From a bacterium (GTDB taxonomy: Bacteria; Sysuimicrobiota; Sysuimicrobiia; Sysuimicrobiales; Segetimicrobiaceae): a DNA stretch of 35,309 nucleotides. A program made the translations under genes and the position numbers. Positions 1 through 7,876 of the stretch are shown here, one piece after another. The notes under the pieces were generated by a model. That model saw only the letters and a list, made by a program, of their open reading frames with translations, searched no databases and was not told where the DNA came from. The DNA lies in NCBI GenBank assembly GCA_035308905.1, contig DATGFS010000021.1, positions 1-35,309 on the forward strand, in the 5' to 3' direction. The first letter of the stretch is position 1. Each line of letters opens with the position of its first letter.

Positions 1-128
1 ACAACCGGGACTATCCCGTGGTGCAGTCCGCGGTGTTCATCGCGGCGGTGCTATTCGTCGCGATCAACTTCGCGCTGGACATGCTGTACGGCGTTCTCGA
101 CCCGCGCATCCGCGAGGCGTCCGGGTGA
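1..128 (+). CDS. ABC transporter permease, C-terminal end only (DppB/OppB type)
   Basis: Only the last 41 codons lie in the window; the reading frame enters at base 3 and stops with TGA at 126-128. The visible end contains YPVVQ, a hydrophobic segment, then LDMLYGVLDPRIR, which is the usual C-terminus of the DppB/OppB class of inner-membrane permeases for peptides and nickel. The stop overlaps the GTG start of the next permease gene, so the two are translationally coupled, as is normal for dppB-dppC. The substrate cannot be deduced from this fragment. Confidence 0.85.
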   Translation, partial: NRDYPVVQSAVFIAAVLFVAINFALDMLYGVLDPRIREASG

Positions 129-1057
129 GCCGCACCGCCGCGGTATCCGCCGTGCCGCCCCGCGAAGAACCGGCCGCCGCCGGGCGCGGCGGTCCCGCGT
201 GGAGCGGCGCGCGTCCGCGGCGCCGGCCGCGGATCCCCTGGGGCGTGCGGTTGGCGGCGGCGTTCATCGGCGGGTTGATCGTGGTGGCGGCGGCGGCGCC
301 GCTCGTCGCGCCGCACAACCCCGAGCGCGGCTCCCTCCGCGCGCGCCTGACGGCGCCCACGCTCCGGGCGGTGGACGGCCGGGCGCATCTCCTCGGCACC
401 GACCACCTCGGGCGCGACGTGCTCTCCCGGGTCATCTTCGGCGCGCGCGTGTCCCTCGCGGTGGGTTTCGCGGCGGTCGCGATCGGCGGTGCGGTCGGCG
501 GCGCGCTGGGTCTGCTGGCCGGCTACCACGGAGGCTGGTTCGACGAGGTCGTCATGACGGTGGCCGACGCGCAGCTGGCGTTCCCGTTCATCCTGCTGGC
601 GATCGGCATCATCGCCGTGCTCGGGCCGTCGTTCCGGAATCTGATCATCGTGGTCGGCCTGTCGGGATGGGTCACCTACGCCCGCGTGCTCCGCGCTCAG
701 GTGCGCGCGGTCCGCCGCCGAGAGTTTGTGGACGCGATCACAGCGCTCGGAGGGTCCGCGCCGCGGATCCTGCTGCGCCACATCCTGCCAAACGTCGCCT
801 CGACGCTCATGGTCATCGCCACCCTGGAACTGGCGAGGGCGATCGTGCTCGAGGCGACGCTGTCGTTCCTCGGCCTCGGCGTTCAGCCGCCGACGCCGTC
901 CTGGGGCGTGATGGTCCAGGAGGGACTCGAATATCTGGACAGCGCCTGGTGGATCGCGGTCTGGCCGGGGCTGGTGCTGATGCTGACCTCGATCGTCGTG
1001 AGCCGTACGGGGGACTGGCTGCGCGACGTGCTCGATCCTACGCTGCGGGGGACGTAG
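125..1057 (+). CDS. ABC transporter permease, DppC/OppC family
   Basis: This is the second inner-membrane permease of a dipeptide/oligopeptide/nickel-type importer. The 310-residue protein starts with GTG overlapping the upstream stop (GTGA). It has a proline/arginine-rich N-terminal tail of about 40 residues, a first membrane helix near residues 42-62, and the periplasmic segment typical of OppC_N, including LLGTDHLGRDVLSR. Several more membrane helices follow, and the EAA loop that docks the ATPase is visible around EFVDAITALGGS...RHILPN. It ends with LRDVLDPTLRG, a standard DppC end. The ATPases and binding protein of the system would lie outside the window or elsewhere. It runs convergently into the next gene with 6 bp between them and no visible terminator. 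Confidence 0.93.
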   Translation: MSRTAAVSAVPPREEPAAAGRGGPAWSGARPRRRPRIPWGVRLAAAFIGGLIVVAAAAPLVAPHNPERGSLRARLTAPTLRAVDGRAHLLGTDHLGRDVLSRVIFGARVSLAVGFAAVAIGGAVGGALGLLAGYHGGWFDEVVMTVADAQLAFPFILLAIGIIAVLGPSFRNLIIVVGLSGWVTYARVLRAQVRAVRRREFVDAITALGGSAPRILLRHILPNVASTLMVIATLELARAIVLEATLSFLGLGVQPPTPSWGVMVQEGLEYLDSAWWIAVWPGLVLMLTSIVVSRTGDWLRDVLDPTLRGT

Positions 1058-1063
1058 GCGGCC

Positions 1064-4000
1064 CTAGCTGCGCGCCTCGCTCAGGGCGGCGCGCGCGTCC
1101 GCCACCGTGGCGAACGCCTGGAACTGCCGGGTCAGGCCGGCGATCGCGAGGATGCGCTCGAGCGGCGAGCCGGCCGGCACGACCAGCGCGAGCGACCGCC
1201 GGCGCGTCGAGAGGTCCTGGCCGAACGCGAACAGCTCGCGAATCGTCAGGCTGTCGATGTAGCCGGCGTCCTCGAACGAGACGATCACCACCGGGGAGTC
1301 GGCGCGCGCGGCTTCGGCCAGCGTCCCGCGGACGGCCTCGACGCAGGTGGCATCGAGATCGCCGAAAGCCTCGACGACCACCGTTCCATCCTGGCGGGAC
1401 AGACGCGCGCCGGCCGGACCAAATGGCGGCCGGGCCGGAGATTGTGTCGTGACAATCCGGTTTGCGCGGGCGCCGCCGTCAATGTGCGCGGCGACAGGCG
1501 GCTTCACGTGCCCGGCCGCCGGCGCGGGACCTCCTGCCGGCCGCACCGCTCCGTCCGGACGCGACAGGCGCATGACGACGGTCACGGTCGTCCCGTCCGG
1601 AGCCTGCCGGACCTCCACGGAGTCGGCCAGCTCCTCGATCAGCCGGAGCCCATGGCCGCCGCCGTCCGGCGCGTGCGCCGGCCGCCAGGCGCCGGTATCG
1701 ATGATGCTCACGCGCACGGCGCCGTCGTCGCGGACGCCCCGCACCCGAACCGCGCCTCCCGGCGCGCGGTACGCGTGCTCGATCGCGTTGTTGACCGCTT
1801 CGCCGACTGCGACGGTCAACGCCGCCGCGCGCTTCTCGTCGAGCGCCGCCACGCGCGCCAGCCGGCGCACGGTCTGCCGGATGACCGCCGCGCTCGCCGG
1901 TTCCGCGGGAAGGGTGAGGTCGAACCGGTCGAGGGGCTCCGGGTCGATCCCCAGCGCGACGATCGCGACGTCGTCCGAGGCGCCCTGGTCGCCGAGCACG
2001 TCCCGGAGGATGGCGCGCGCGGGGTCTCCCGACGGCGCCGCGAGTTCGCGCCGCGCCGCGTTCATGAGGGCATCCTGCCCGGCGGCCAGGTCGCGCTGCT
2101 GCTCGATGAGCCCGTCCGTATACAGCACGAGGAGCGCGCCCGCGGGCAGGGTGAGGGTCCATGACGGCGCCTGCGGCCCGGAGACGCAGCCGAGCGGCAC
2201 GCCGGCCGTCGGCAGCGCGACGGGGTCGGCGCCCGGCACGGCCAGGATGGGCGCGGGATGGCCGGCCGTCGCGTAGGAGAGCGTGGATGAGACGGGATCC
2301 AGGACCGTGACGATCGCCGTCGCCATCGCGGCGCCGCCGTGCGCCAGCGCGAGGGCCTGGCTCGCCTGTTCGAGCACCGCGGCCGGCTGCTCGTGCTGCA
2401 GCGCGGCCGTCCTGATCGTCTGGCGGAGTTCACCCATGACGACCGCGGCCGCGAGCCCGCGCCCGGCGACGTCCCCCACCGAGACGACGATCTTGCCCGT
2501 CGGCAGCCGGAAAACGTCGTACCAGTCGCCGCCGACGTTCGACTCGCGCGCGCCCGGCTGGTAGACGGTGTGAATCGTGAAGCCCGGCACCTGCGGGATG
2601 GCGACCGGAAGCAGCGCTCGCTGGAACGTCTCGGCGGCATGATGCTCGCGCTCGTACAGGCGCGCCCGCTCCACCGCCTGCGCGCATTGGTGTCCGAGCG
2701 TCCGCATGAACGCGGCCTCGTCGGGTCCGAACCGGCGCAGCACGCCGAAGTTTACGTACAGGACGCCGATCGCGCTGCCGTGGGTGATAAGCGGCACCGC
2801 GGCGCGCGCGCCGTCCCGGATGGCCGCCGGCAGCTCCTCACGCTGCGGATAGAGTTTGTCCAAATCCGCCTCGGTCTCGAGTGAGACGACGTGTCCGGTG
2901 CGCAGGCACTCCGCGATGCCGCCGAACTGAGCGGGGGAAAACCGCCGCCACCGCCCGGTGAGCTCCGCGGGATACCCTTCGGCGTGGATCAACTCGAGCA
3001 TCTTGCCGTCCTCGGCGAGCAGCGAGACCGCCGCGGCGCGCGCGCCCAGCGCCTCGACGGTCTGCGCGACGATCACCGCCGCGACGTCGCGCGGGGTCAC
3101 CGCTTCCGAGAGCGCGGCCGTGACCGCGGCGAGGCGCGTGGCCTGTTCGACGGCCCGCTCCGCAGTCCGGCGGGCGTCTTCCTCCGCGCGCATCCGCCGG
3201 CGCAGTTCGTTCGCGGCGGCGGCCCGGTCTTCGACGATCCGGGCGACCGTCAAGACGATGATCGCCATCATCGCCATGAACAGCGACAAGTACAGCAGCG
3301 AGACGTTGGGCTGCGCGGCGGCGACGGCGAAGGGCCCCAGCTCGTGGAGCGTGCCGGCGACGGCGACCGCGGCCACGAGCGCAACGACGGTCGTCGCGTC
3401 CCGGGCGCCGAAGCGGAACGCCGCCCAGATCAGGAACGGCACGATCGCGAAACCAAATGGATAGCGGCTGCCGAACACCGCGGCGCTGACGCCGAGCAGG
3501 CCCGCGAGGAAGATCAACCGCTCCGCCGCGCCGCGGGCCGTCCAGCCGAGGCGCGGGGCGGCGGCCCACAACAGTACCAGCGGGGTGACCACGAGGGCCC
3601 CCGCGGCATCGCCCAACCACCACGTCAGCCAGACGGGCATGTACATCCGCCAGGGCGCGAATCCGGCCAGGGCCAGCGACGTCACGCCGATCGTCGCGCT
3701 GAGGGCGGTGCTGAGCAGGGCGGCGGTGAGGGCGAAGCGGACGATGTCCTCGAGACGATCGAAGGCGCGGCGGCCGCCGGCGTACCGGTTCACCAGCCAG
3801 GCCGCGGCGACGGCTTCGAGCGTGTTCCCCGCGGCGATGCCGAGTGAGGTCCAGACGGTGCCCGCGGTCGTCAGGTTGGCCGCGAACGCCCCGAGAAAGA
3901 TGCCCGGCCACGCGCGCGGGCCCCGCAGCAGCAGCACCGCGATGGCGATGCCGGTCGGCGGCCACACCGGTGTCGCGCTCGGGTGGAGAAAGGCGAGGCG

Positions 4001-4102
4001 GAGACCGGCTTTGGCGGTGAGAAAGTATATGCCGGCGAGGATCACGGCTTCCGCGAGCCGCGCCGTCACGCGTCGATTCCGTTCCATCGGTGCCGTGCGC
4101 AT
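1064..4102 (-). CDS. MASE1-GAF-SpoIIE phosphatase-HATPase-STAS multidomain regulator
   Basis: The 1012-residue product contains, in order: a MASE1-type multi-helix membrane sensor (about 15-290), a short coiled coil (290-325), a GAF domain (325-480), a SpoIIE/RsbU PP2C-type phosphatase (510-717; GGDWYD 524-529, GDVAGRG 543-549, YTDGLIE 661-667, ASDD 708-711), an RsbW-like HATPase (735-846; N box GEAVNNAIEH, then DTGAW and GGHGLRLI), a proline-rich linker, and a STAS domain (898-1005) with the phospho-acceptor motif YIDSLTIREL, Ser951. RsbU, RsbW and RsbV functions of the general-stress partner switch are thus joined in one chain. The open frame continues far upstream, but that part is antisense to the acetamidase gene. 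I therefore place the start at ATG 4102, with ATG 4087 as the alternative. No sigma factor lies nearby, so the output is unknown. Confidence 0.9.
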   Translation of the reverse strand: MRTAPMERNRRVTARLAEAVILAGIYFLTAKAGLRLAFLHPSATPVWPPTGIAIAVLLLRGPRAWPGIFLGAFAANLTTAGTVWTSLGIAAGNTLEAVAAAWLVNRYAGGRRAFDRLEDIVRFALTAALLSTALSATIGVTSLALAGFAPWRMYMPVWLTWWLGDAAGALVVTPLVLLWAAAPRLGWTARGAAERLIFLAGLLGVSAAVFGSRYPFGFAIVPFLIWAAFRFGARDATTVVALVAAVAVAGTLHELGPFAVAAAQPNVSLLYLSLFMAMMAIIVLTVARIVEDRAAAANELRRRMRAEEDARRTAERAVEQATRLAAVTAALSEAVTPRDVAAVIVAQTVEALGARAAAVSLLAEDGKMLELIHAEGYPAELTGRWRRFSPAQFGGIAECLRTGHVVSLETEADLDKLYPQREELPAAIRDGARAAVPLITHGSAIGVLYVNFGVLRRFGPDEAAFMRTLGHQCAQAVERARLYEREHHAAETFQRALLPVAIPQVPGFTIHTVYQPGARESNVGGDWYDVFRLPTGKIVVSVGDVAGRGLAAAVVMGELRQTIRTAALQHEQPAAVLEQASQALALAHGGAAMATAIVTVLDPVSSTLSYATAGHPAPILAVPGADPVALPTAGVPLGCVSGPQAPSWTLTLPAGALLVLYTDGLIEQQRDLAAGQDALMNAARRELAAPSGDPARAILRDVLGDQGASDDVAIVALGIDPEPLDRFDLTLPAEPASAAVIRQTVRRLARVAALDEKRAAALTVAVGEAVNNAIEHAYRAPGGAVRVRGVRDDGAVRVSIIDTGAWRPAHAPDGGGHGLRLIEELADSVEVRQAPDGTTVTVVMRLSRPDGAVRPAGGPAPAAGHVKPPVAAHIDGGARANRIVTTQSPARPPFGPAGARLSRQDGTVVVEAFGDLDATCVEAVRGTLAEAARADSPVVIVSFEDAGYIDSLTIRELFAFGQDLSTRRRSLALVVPAGSPLERILAIAGLTRQFQAFATVADARAALSEARS

Positions 4103-4228
4103 CAAAATCGAACCTGCATTCGCCCGCCGCGCGGGACTTCCTTCGGCCGCGGCTCCGCCCGGCCGGACGCCCTCGACGGCGCGGCGGACGCTGAAGGGTT
4201 CGCACCCGCGCTCTTGAAGCCCGCTGCC

Positions 4229-5167
4229 GTGACCGTCCACGCCGTTCCTCCCGATCGGGTCCACCACTCCTGGGACGTCCGCCACGCTCCCACGTGCACC
4301 GTGGAGAGCGGCGATACGATCGTCGTGCGCACCCGGGACGTCAGCGACAACCAGATCACGCCGGCGTCCGCGGCGGCCGACCTCGGACGGCGGGATTCCA
4401 AGCGCTCGTATCCGCTCGCGGGACCGGTGTACGTGAAGGGCGCCGCCCCGGGTGATACCCTCGCCGTCGAAATTCTGGACCTCCGCACCGAAGGGTGGGG
4501 ATGGACGGCGTTCTTCCCCGGCCGCGGGCTCCTGGCGGAGGATTTCCAAGAGCCGTACCTTCGCATCTTCGATCTCACCCGCGGTGACGTTGCCCTCATG
4601 CGTGAGGACATCGCGATTCCGATCGAGCCGTTCTTCGGCACGATGGGCGTCTGCCCGGCCGGCGCGCGGGAGCAGCCTGTGATGCCGCCCGGGACGTTCG
4701 GCGGCAACATGGACGTCCGCCAGCTGACCGCGGGCGCCACCCTGTACCTGCCGGTACAGGTGGACGGCGGGCTGTTCAGCTGCGGGGACGCGCACGCGGC
4801 GCAGGGCGACGGAGAAGTTTGCATCACCGGCATCGAAGCGCCGATGTACGGGACGCTGCGCCTCACGGTGCAAAAGGGACGCCGCCTTCCGGCGCCGCAG
4901 TTCGCCGTGCCGGGGCCGCTCGTTCCGCGCCTCAATGCCGGCGGGTGGTACGGCACGACCGGCGTGGGCTCCGATCTCTACCGCGCGGCCCAGGACGCCG
5001 TCCGCGCCGTGATCGCCCACCTCTCGAGCGCGTACGGGCTCTCCCGGGAGGACGCCTACGTCCTTGCCAGCCTCTGCGTCGACTTGAAGATTTCGGAGAT
5101 CGTCGACGCCGGGCAGTACATCGTGAGCGCGCTGCTGCCGCTCGGGGTGTTCAGACCGACCGCGTAA
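4229..5167 (+). CDS. Acetamidase/formamidase family amidohydrolase
   Basis: The 312-residue product belongs to the FmdA_AmdA family, which hydrolyses short amides such as formamide and acetamide to ammonia and the carboxylate. Diagnostic stretches are HHSWD near the N-terminus, GGNMD (158-162) and SCGDAHAAQGDGEV (184-197), which carry the family's metal and active-site residues. The length is normal for the family. The start is GTG 4229, giving the usual VHAVPPDRVHHSWD beginning; TTG 4214 is a possible alternative. It lies back to back with the MASE1 regulator gene, 126 bp apart, and its end overlaps the convergent SDR gene by 17 bp. The enzyme would be cytoplasmic and could supply nitrogen or detoxify amides; the natural substrate is not deducible. 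Confidence 0.9.
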   Translation: MTVHAVPPDRVHHSWDVRHAPTCTVESGDTIVVRTRDVSDNQITPASAAADLGRRDSKRSYPLAGPVYVKGAAPGDTLAVEILDLRTEGWGWTAFFPGRGLLAEDFQEPYLRIFDLTRGDVALMREDIAIPIEPFFGTMGVCPAGAREQPVMPPGTFGGNMDVRQLTAGATLYLPVQVDGGLFSCGDAHAAQGDGEVCITGIEAPMYGTLRLTVQKGRRLPAPQFAVPGPLVPRLNAGGWYGTTGVGSDLYRAAQDAVRAVIAHLSSAYGLSREDAYVLASLCVDLKISEIVDAGQYIVSALLPLGVFRPTA

Positions 5168-5847
5168 GGCCGCCGTCCACGCGCAGGTTCTGGCCGGTGA
5201 TGTAGCCGGCGTCGTCGCTCAACAGAAACGCCACCGTGCGCGCGATCTCGGCGAGCGCGCCCGGGCGGCCCATCGGGATCCGGCGGACGGTCTCGGCGTC
5301 TACCGGGTAGCTCTCGACGAAACCCGGCAGGACGTTGTTCATGCGAATGCCGTGCGTACTCGTCGGCGTACATCTTCGTGAAGCCGGCGAGCGCCGCGCG
5401 CAGCGCCGACGAGACGGGAAACGCCGTGCTCGGCTCGAAGGCGGAGAAGGTCGAGACGTTCACGACGCTGCCGCCGCCCTGGCGCAGAAACACCGGCGTG
5501 ACGAGCCGTACCATTCGGACGACGTTGAGCAGCAGGAGGTCCACGCCGGCGAGCCAGTCGGCGTCGGTGAGCTCGAGCAGCCGGCCGCGCGGGGGATGTC
5601 CCGTCGAATTGACGACCGCGTCGACCCGTCCAAAGCGCTGGAGCGCCGCGTCGACCACCCGGGCGAGATCGGCCGGATGCGTGACCGAGCCGGCCACCCC
5701 AAGGGCGCCGTGCGTGCGCACCGCGGCGGGGGCGCCGGACGGCGAGAGCACGGCGAGCCGGTAACCGCGACCCGCGAGTTCGGCGGCGACGGCGGCGCCG
5801 ATGCCGCGCCCGGCTGCGGTGACGATGGCCGCGCGCTCGACAGTCAT
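5151..5847 (-). pseudogene. SDR-family oxidoreductase, frameshifted
   Basis: Frame one (from ATG 5847) encodes a short-chain dehydrogenase N-terminal half with the nucleotide-binding TAAGRGIG motif, a VNSTG segment and the SALRAALAGFTKMYADEYA helix. The C-terminal half (MNNVLPGFVESYP..., GYITGQNLRVDGG) continues in another frame from about 5350 to the TGA at 5151. The break lies at 5347-5351. Adding one extra GGCAT unit there restores EYARHGIRMNNVLPG and a 233-residue protein of normal length, so loss of one copy of a GGCATGGCAT tandem explains it. The usual catalytic Tyr and Lys are replaced (Ser and Arg in PVSSALRAAL), apparently a feature of this subfamily. It may be a real recent pseudogene or an assembly error. 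Confidence 0.8.
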
Positions 5848-5948
5848 GCGATCTACTACGGCACGAGGTACCGTGGACCTTTGAGCGGAGTGTTCTATTA
5901 AGTGTTTTATTTTATTGGTAGAAGAAACGCGACGCGACGGGGGCTGTG
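5848..5948. promoter_or_regulatory. AT-rich divergent intergenic region
   Basis: This 101-bp gap separates the divergent SDR and NTF2-like genes. A strikingly AT-rich block at about 5895-5925 stands out in this GC-rich sequence and is the likely promoter zone. On the plus strand TTGAGC (5881-5886) and TTTTAT (5905-5910) are 18 bp apart and could serve as -35 and -10. This is pattern matching only. Confidence 0.35.
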
Positions 5949-6428
5949 ATGACCGTGGACGATAGACGCATACCGGAGCCGCTGCGGGCGGCGATCGAAC
6001 AGCTGCACGCGGCGATCGGCCGCGCGGCGGACGGTGATCCGCGCGCGATCCAGGCGCTCTACTCTCGTTCCGACGACGTGACGGCGTTCTACGGCTGGGG
6101 TGGATACGAGCGCGGCTGGGAAGCCGTGCGGGAACGGTGGAACTGGGCGGCGGCGCAGTTCGGCGGCGGCACCGTCGCCTATCAGAACCTCACGACCGTG
6201 GCGACCGCGGAGATGGCCTACACGACCGACGTCGAGACCTTTCGCGTGCGCCTCGCCGGCCGACAGGCGGCCGGCAACCATGAAATTGAAGCCGGCGCCG
6301 ACGGTCCGGTGGAGTGGTCGAACCGCGTGACGCACATTTTTCGGCTGGAGGACGGCGCGTGGCGGCTCGTGCACCGTCACGCCAACCGGTTGGAAGCGCG
6401 CCGCCGGCCGGCGGGCGGCCCGCGTTAG
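5949..6428 (+). CDS. NTF2-like (SnoaL/DUF4440-type) protein
   Basis: The 159-residue protein has the pattern of the NTF2-like superfamily: an N-terminal helix pair around LHAAIGRAADGDPRAIQALYS, an aromatic-rich loop (TAFYGWGGYERGWEAVRERW), then beta strands ending in RVTHIFRLEDGAWRLVHRHANRL, which is the usual end of the SnoaL_3/DUF4440 group. Members may bind small ligands or act as accessory enzymes; no specific reaction can be inferred. ATG 5949 is directly preceded by an in-frame GTG (5946), so the start is uncertain by one codon. The end overlaps the convergent LysR gene by 4 bp. Confidence 0.8.
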   Translation: MTVDDRRIPEPLRAAIEQLHAAIGRAADGDPRAIQALYSRSDDVTAFYGWGGYERGWEAVRERWNWAAAQFGGGTVAYQNLTTVATAEMAYTTDVETFRVRLAGRQAAGNHEIEAGADGPVEWSNRVTHIFRLEDGAWRLVHRHANRLEARRRPAGGPR

Positions 6429-7339
6429 CCGCGGTACGCGGCCTGTACGTGGTGGCGAAACGTACGGGCGACGTCGCTGAGGGCGCCCTGCCGGCGGTAG
6501 ACCAGGTCGACGTACCGCGCGAGCGGGCGCGCGTCGCCGATCGGCACCGCGGCGAGCGTCCTCTGGCGCAGCTCGCGCCGGATCGCGAGGTGGGGCAGGA
6601 GCGCGATGCCGATGCCCTTTTCGACCATCTTCTTGGCCGCTTCGATCCCCTCGAGCTCAAGTACGACGTTCGGCAGGAGACCGCTGCGGCGAAAGAACCC
6701 CGTGATCAGGATCCAGTCGCTGCTGCCCTTGTCGAAGAGGATCAGCGGCTCGCGGACGACCTCGGACAGCGACACCTGCCGCCGGCGGACGAAGCGATGG
6801 GACGGCGGCACCGTCAGCATGATCTCGTCCCGGCCGAGCCGCACGGTGTGGACGGCCGGATGCGCCAGCCCGCGGGCTAAGCCGATCTCCGCTTCCTGCT
6901 CGAGCACCATGCGCAACACGTCGCGGGAGTGGCCGGCCCGGATCGAGACGCGCGCCGCCGGGTGCTCCGCTCGGAAGCCTTTGATGATGTCGGGCAGCAT
7001 GTACGTACTGACGGACAGCGCCGCGGCGACGGTGAGGAGGCCGCCCTCCGCGGCATGCGTCGCCTCCAGCGCGGCCCGGCCTTCCGCGACCGTGTGCAGC
7101 AGCCGCTCCGCGAAGGGGAGGAAGACCCCGCCGGCGCGGGTCAGCCGCACGCCGCGGCCGTGGCGCTCGAAGAGCCGCTGCCCCAGCGTCCGCTCCAGCC
7201 CCTGGATCCGCGTGCTCACGGACGGCTGGGTGAGGAACAACACCGCAGCCGCTTTCGCGAAGCTGCCGTGCGAGGTGACGGCCACGAAGGTCTCGACCTG
7301 CGGCAGGTCGAGAAGCGATAGATCATGCCTATGGGGCAT
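6425..7339 (-). CDS. LysR-family transcriptional regulator
   Basis: The 304-residue protein has an N-terminal winged helix-turn-helix (about 12-70) with the typical sequence FVAVTSHGSFAKAAAVLFLT and QPSVSTRIQGLERTLGQRLF, and a LysR substrate-binding domain (about 95-300). The start ATG 7339 gives MPHRHDLSLLDLPQVETF, a normal LysR beginning; the open frame upstream lies in the intergenic repeats and was discarded. The effector is unknown. LysR proteins usually control a divergent neighbour and themselves, so the small plus-strand gene at 7439 is a candidate target, with operator-like repeats lying between them. Confidence 0.93.
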   Translation of the reverse strand: MPHRHDLSLLDLPQVETFVAVTSHGSFAKAAAVLFLTQPSVSTRIQGLERTLGQRLFERHGRGVRLTRAGGVFLPFAERLLHTVAEGRAALEATHAAEGGLLTVAAALSVSTYMLPDIIKGFRAEHPAARVSIRAGHSRDVLRMVLEQEAEIGLARGLAHPAVHTVRLGRDEIMLTVPPSHRFVRRRQVSLSEVVREPLILFDKGSSDWILITGFFRRSGLLPNVVLELEGIEAAKKMVEKGIGIALLPHLAIRRELRQRTLAAVPIGDARPLARYVDLVYRRQGALSDVARTFRHHVQAAYRG

Positions 7340-7438
7340 ATAGTTAACATTATGTTTCCCTATGGGTCGTTCCTGTCGATAATGATCGTACGAATCGTAC
7401 CAAACGATGATCGTACGGAAACGACGGGAGGGATCGGA
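7340..7438. promoter_or_regulatory. LysR-side intergenic region with direct and inverted repeats
   Basis: The 99-bp region between lysR and the small divergent gene holds two exact copies of ATGATCGTACG, at 7382-7392 and 7407-7417, 25 bp apart start to start. The first overlaps a 13-bp interrupted palindrome GTACGA-A-TCGTAC at 7388-7400. The segment is also AT-richer than its surroundings. Spaced imperfect dyads of this kind suit a LysR tetramer site; binding is inferred, not shown. Confidence 0.5.
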
Positions 7439-7744
7439 GTGCCTCAACGGTCGATGCAGGCGAAGCTTCGCGTGGTGTGGACCTCGGGCGTCGCGGACCC
7501 CGCGGACGTCGCATCGGAGTGGGCCGCCGCCCTCGAAGACGGCAACGTGGTGCCCGCCGCCGGCGTGACGGCGATCCGGCCCGAACCCGGACCCGAGCGG
7601 ACCGCCACGCTGCTTATGCTGGTTCAAGGCGCCGCCACGCCGAACGAGGGGCTCGCCCTCGCGTCGCGGCGGGCCGCCCGCGTGCTCGGCGGCGATCCCC
7701 GTGTCTCCGAGATCCGCGCCGTCGCCGCCTGGCCGGTGCCCTAG
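7439..7744 (+). CDS. Small hypothetical protein (101 aa)
   Basis: I do not recognise this family. The start GTG 7439 follows GGGAGG at 7426-7431, a good ribosome site; ATG 7454 is an alternative. The product is soluble and alanine-rich with an alternating strand/helix pattern (KLRVVWTSG, DVASEWAAALEDG, TATLLMLVQGAA, GLALASRRAARVLGG). It has no membrane segment or cysteine. It is divergent from the LysR gene and may be its target. Its stop codon overlaps the end of the convergent 41-residue peptide gene. Confidence 0.6.
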   Translation: MPQRSMQAKLRVVWTSGVADPADVASEWAAALEDGNVVPAAGVTAIRPEPGPERTATLLMLVQGAATPNEGLALASRRAARVLGGDPRVSEIRAVAAWPVP

Positions 7745-7866
7745 TTTCCGCCCGATTCGCTGGACTCGTGGGCGGGGGGCGGAGGCGCGTCCGTCGGCTG
7801 ATACTGGACCGGGCCGAACGCGCTGCCGACCAGCCAGAGCAGGAACCAGGCGACGAAGATTCCCAC
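7741..7866 (-). CDS. 41-residue single-pass membrane peptide
   Basis: This short frame begins with GTG 7866, 10 bp after the stop of the upstream PLP-lyase gene, and is preceded by a strong AGGGGG ribosome site at 7-nt spacing. The peptide has one N-terminal hydrophobic helix (GIFVAWFLLWLVGSAFG) followed by a polar tail with QYQPTDAPPPP and an acidic serine-rich end. It has the form of a small inner-membrane protein and appears to be the last gene of the OsmC/PLP-lyase operon. No family is recognised; support comes from the ribosome site, spacing and composition. Confidence 0.5.
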   Translation of the reverse strand: MGIFVAWFLLWLVGSAFGPVQYQPTDAPPPPAHESSESGGN

Positions 7867-7876
7867 GGCAGCCCCC

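Noticed and set aside
4103-5020. Long upstream extension of the MASE1 regulator frame (up to 1318 codons)
   Set aside because: The extension is antisense to the clearly recognisable acetamidase gene and lacks family similarity; it is an effect of high GC.
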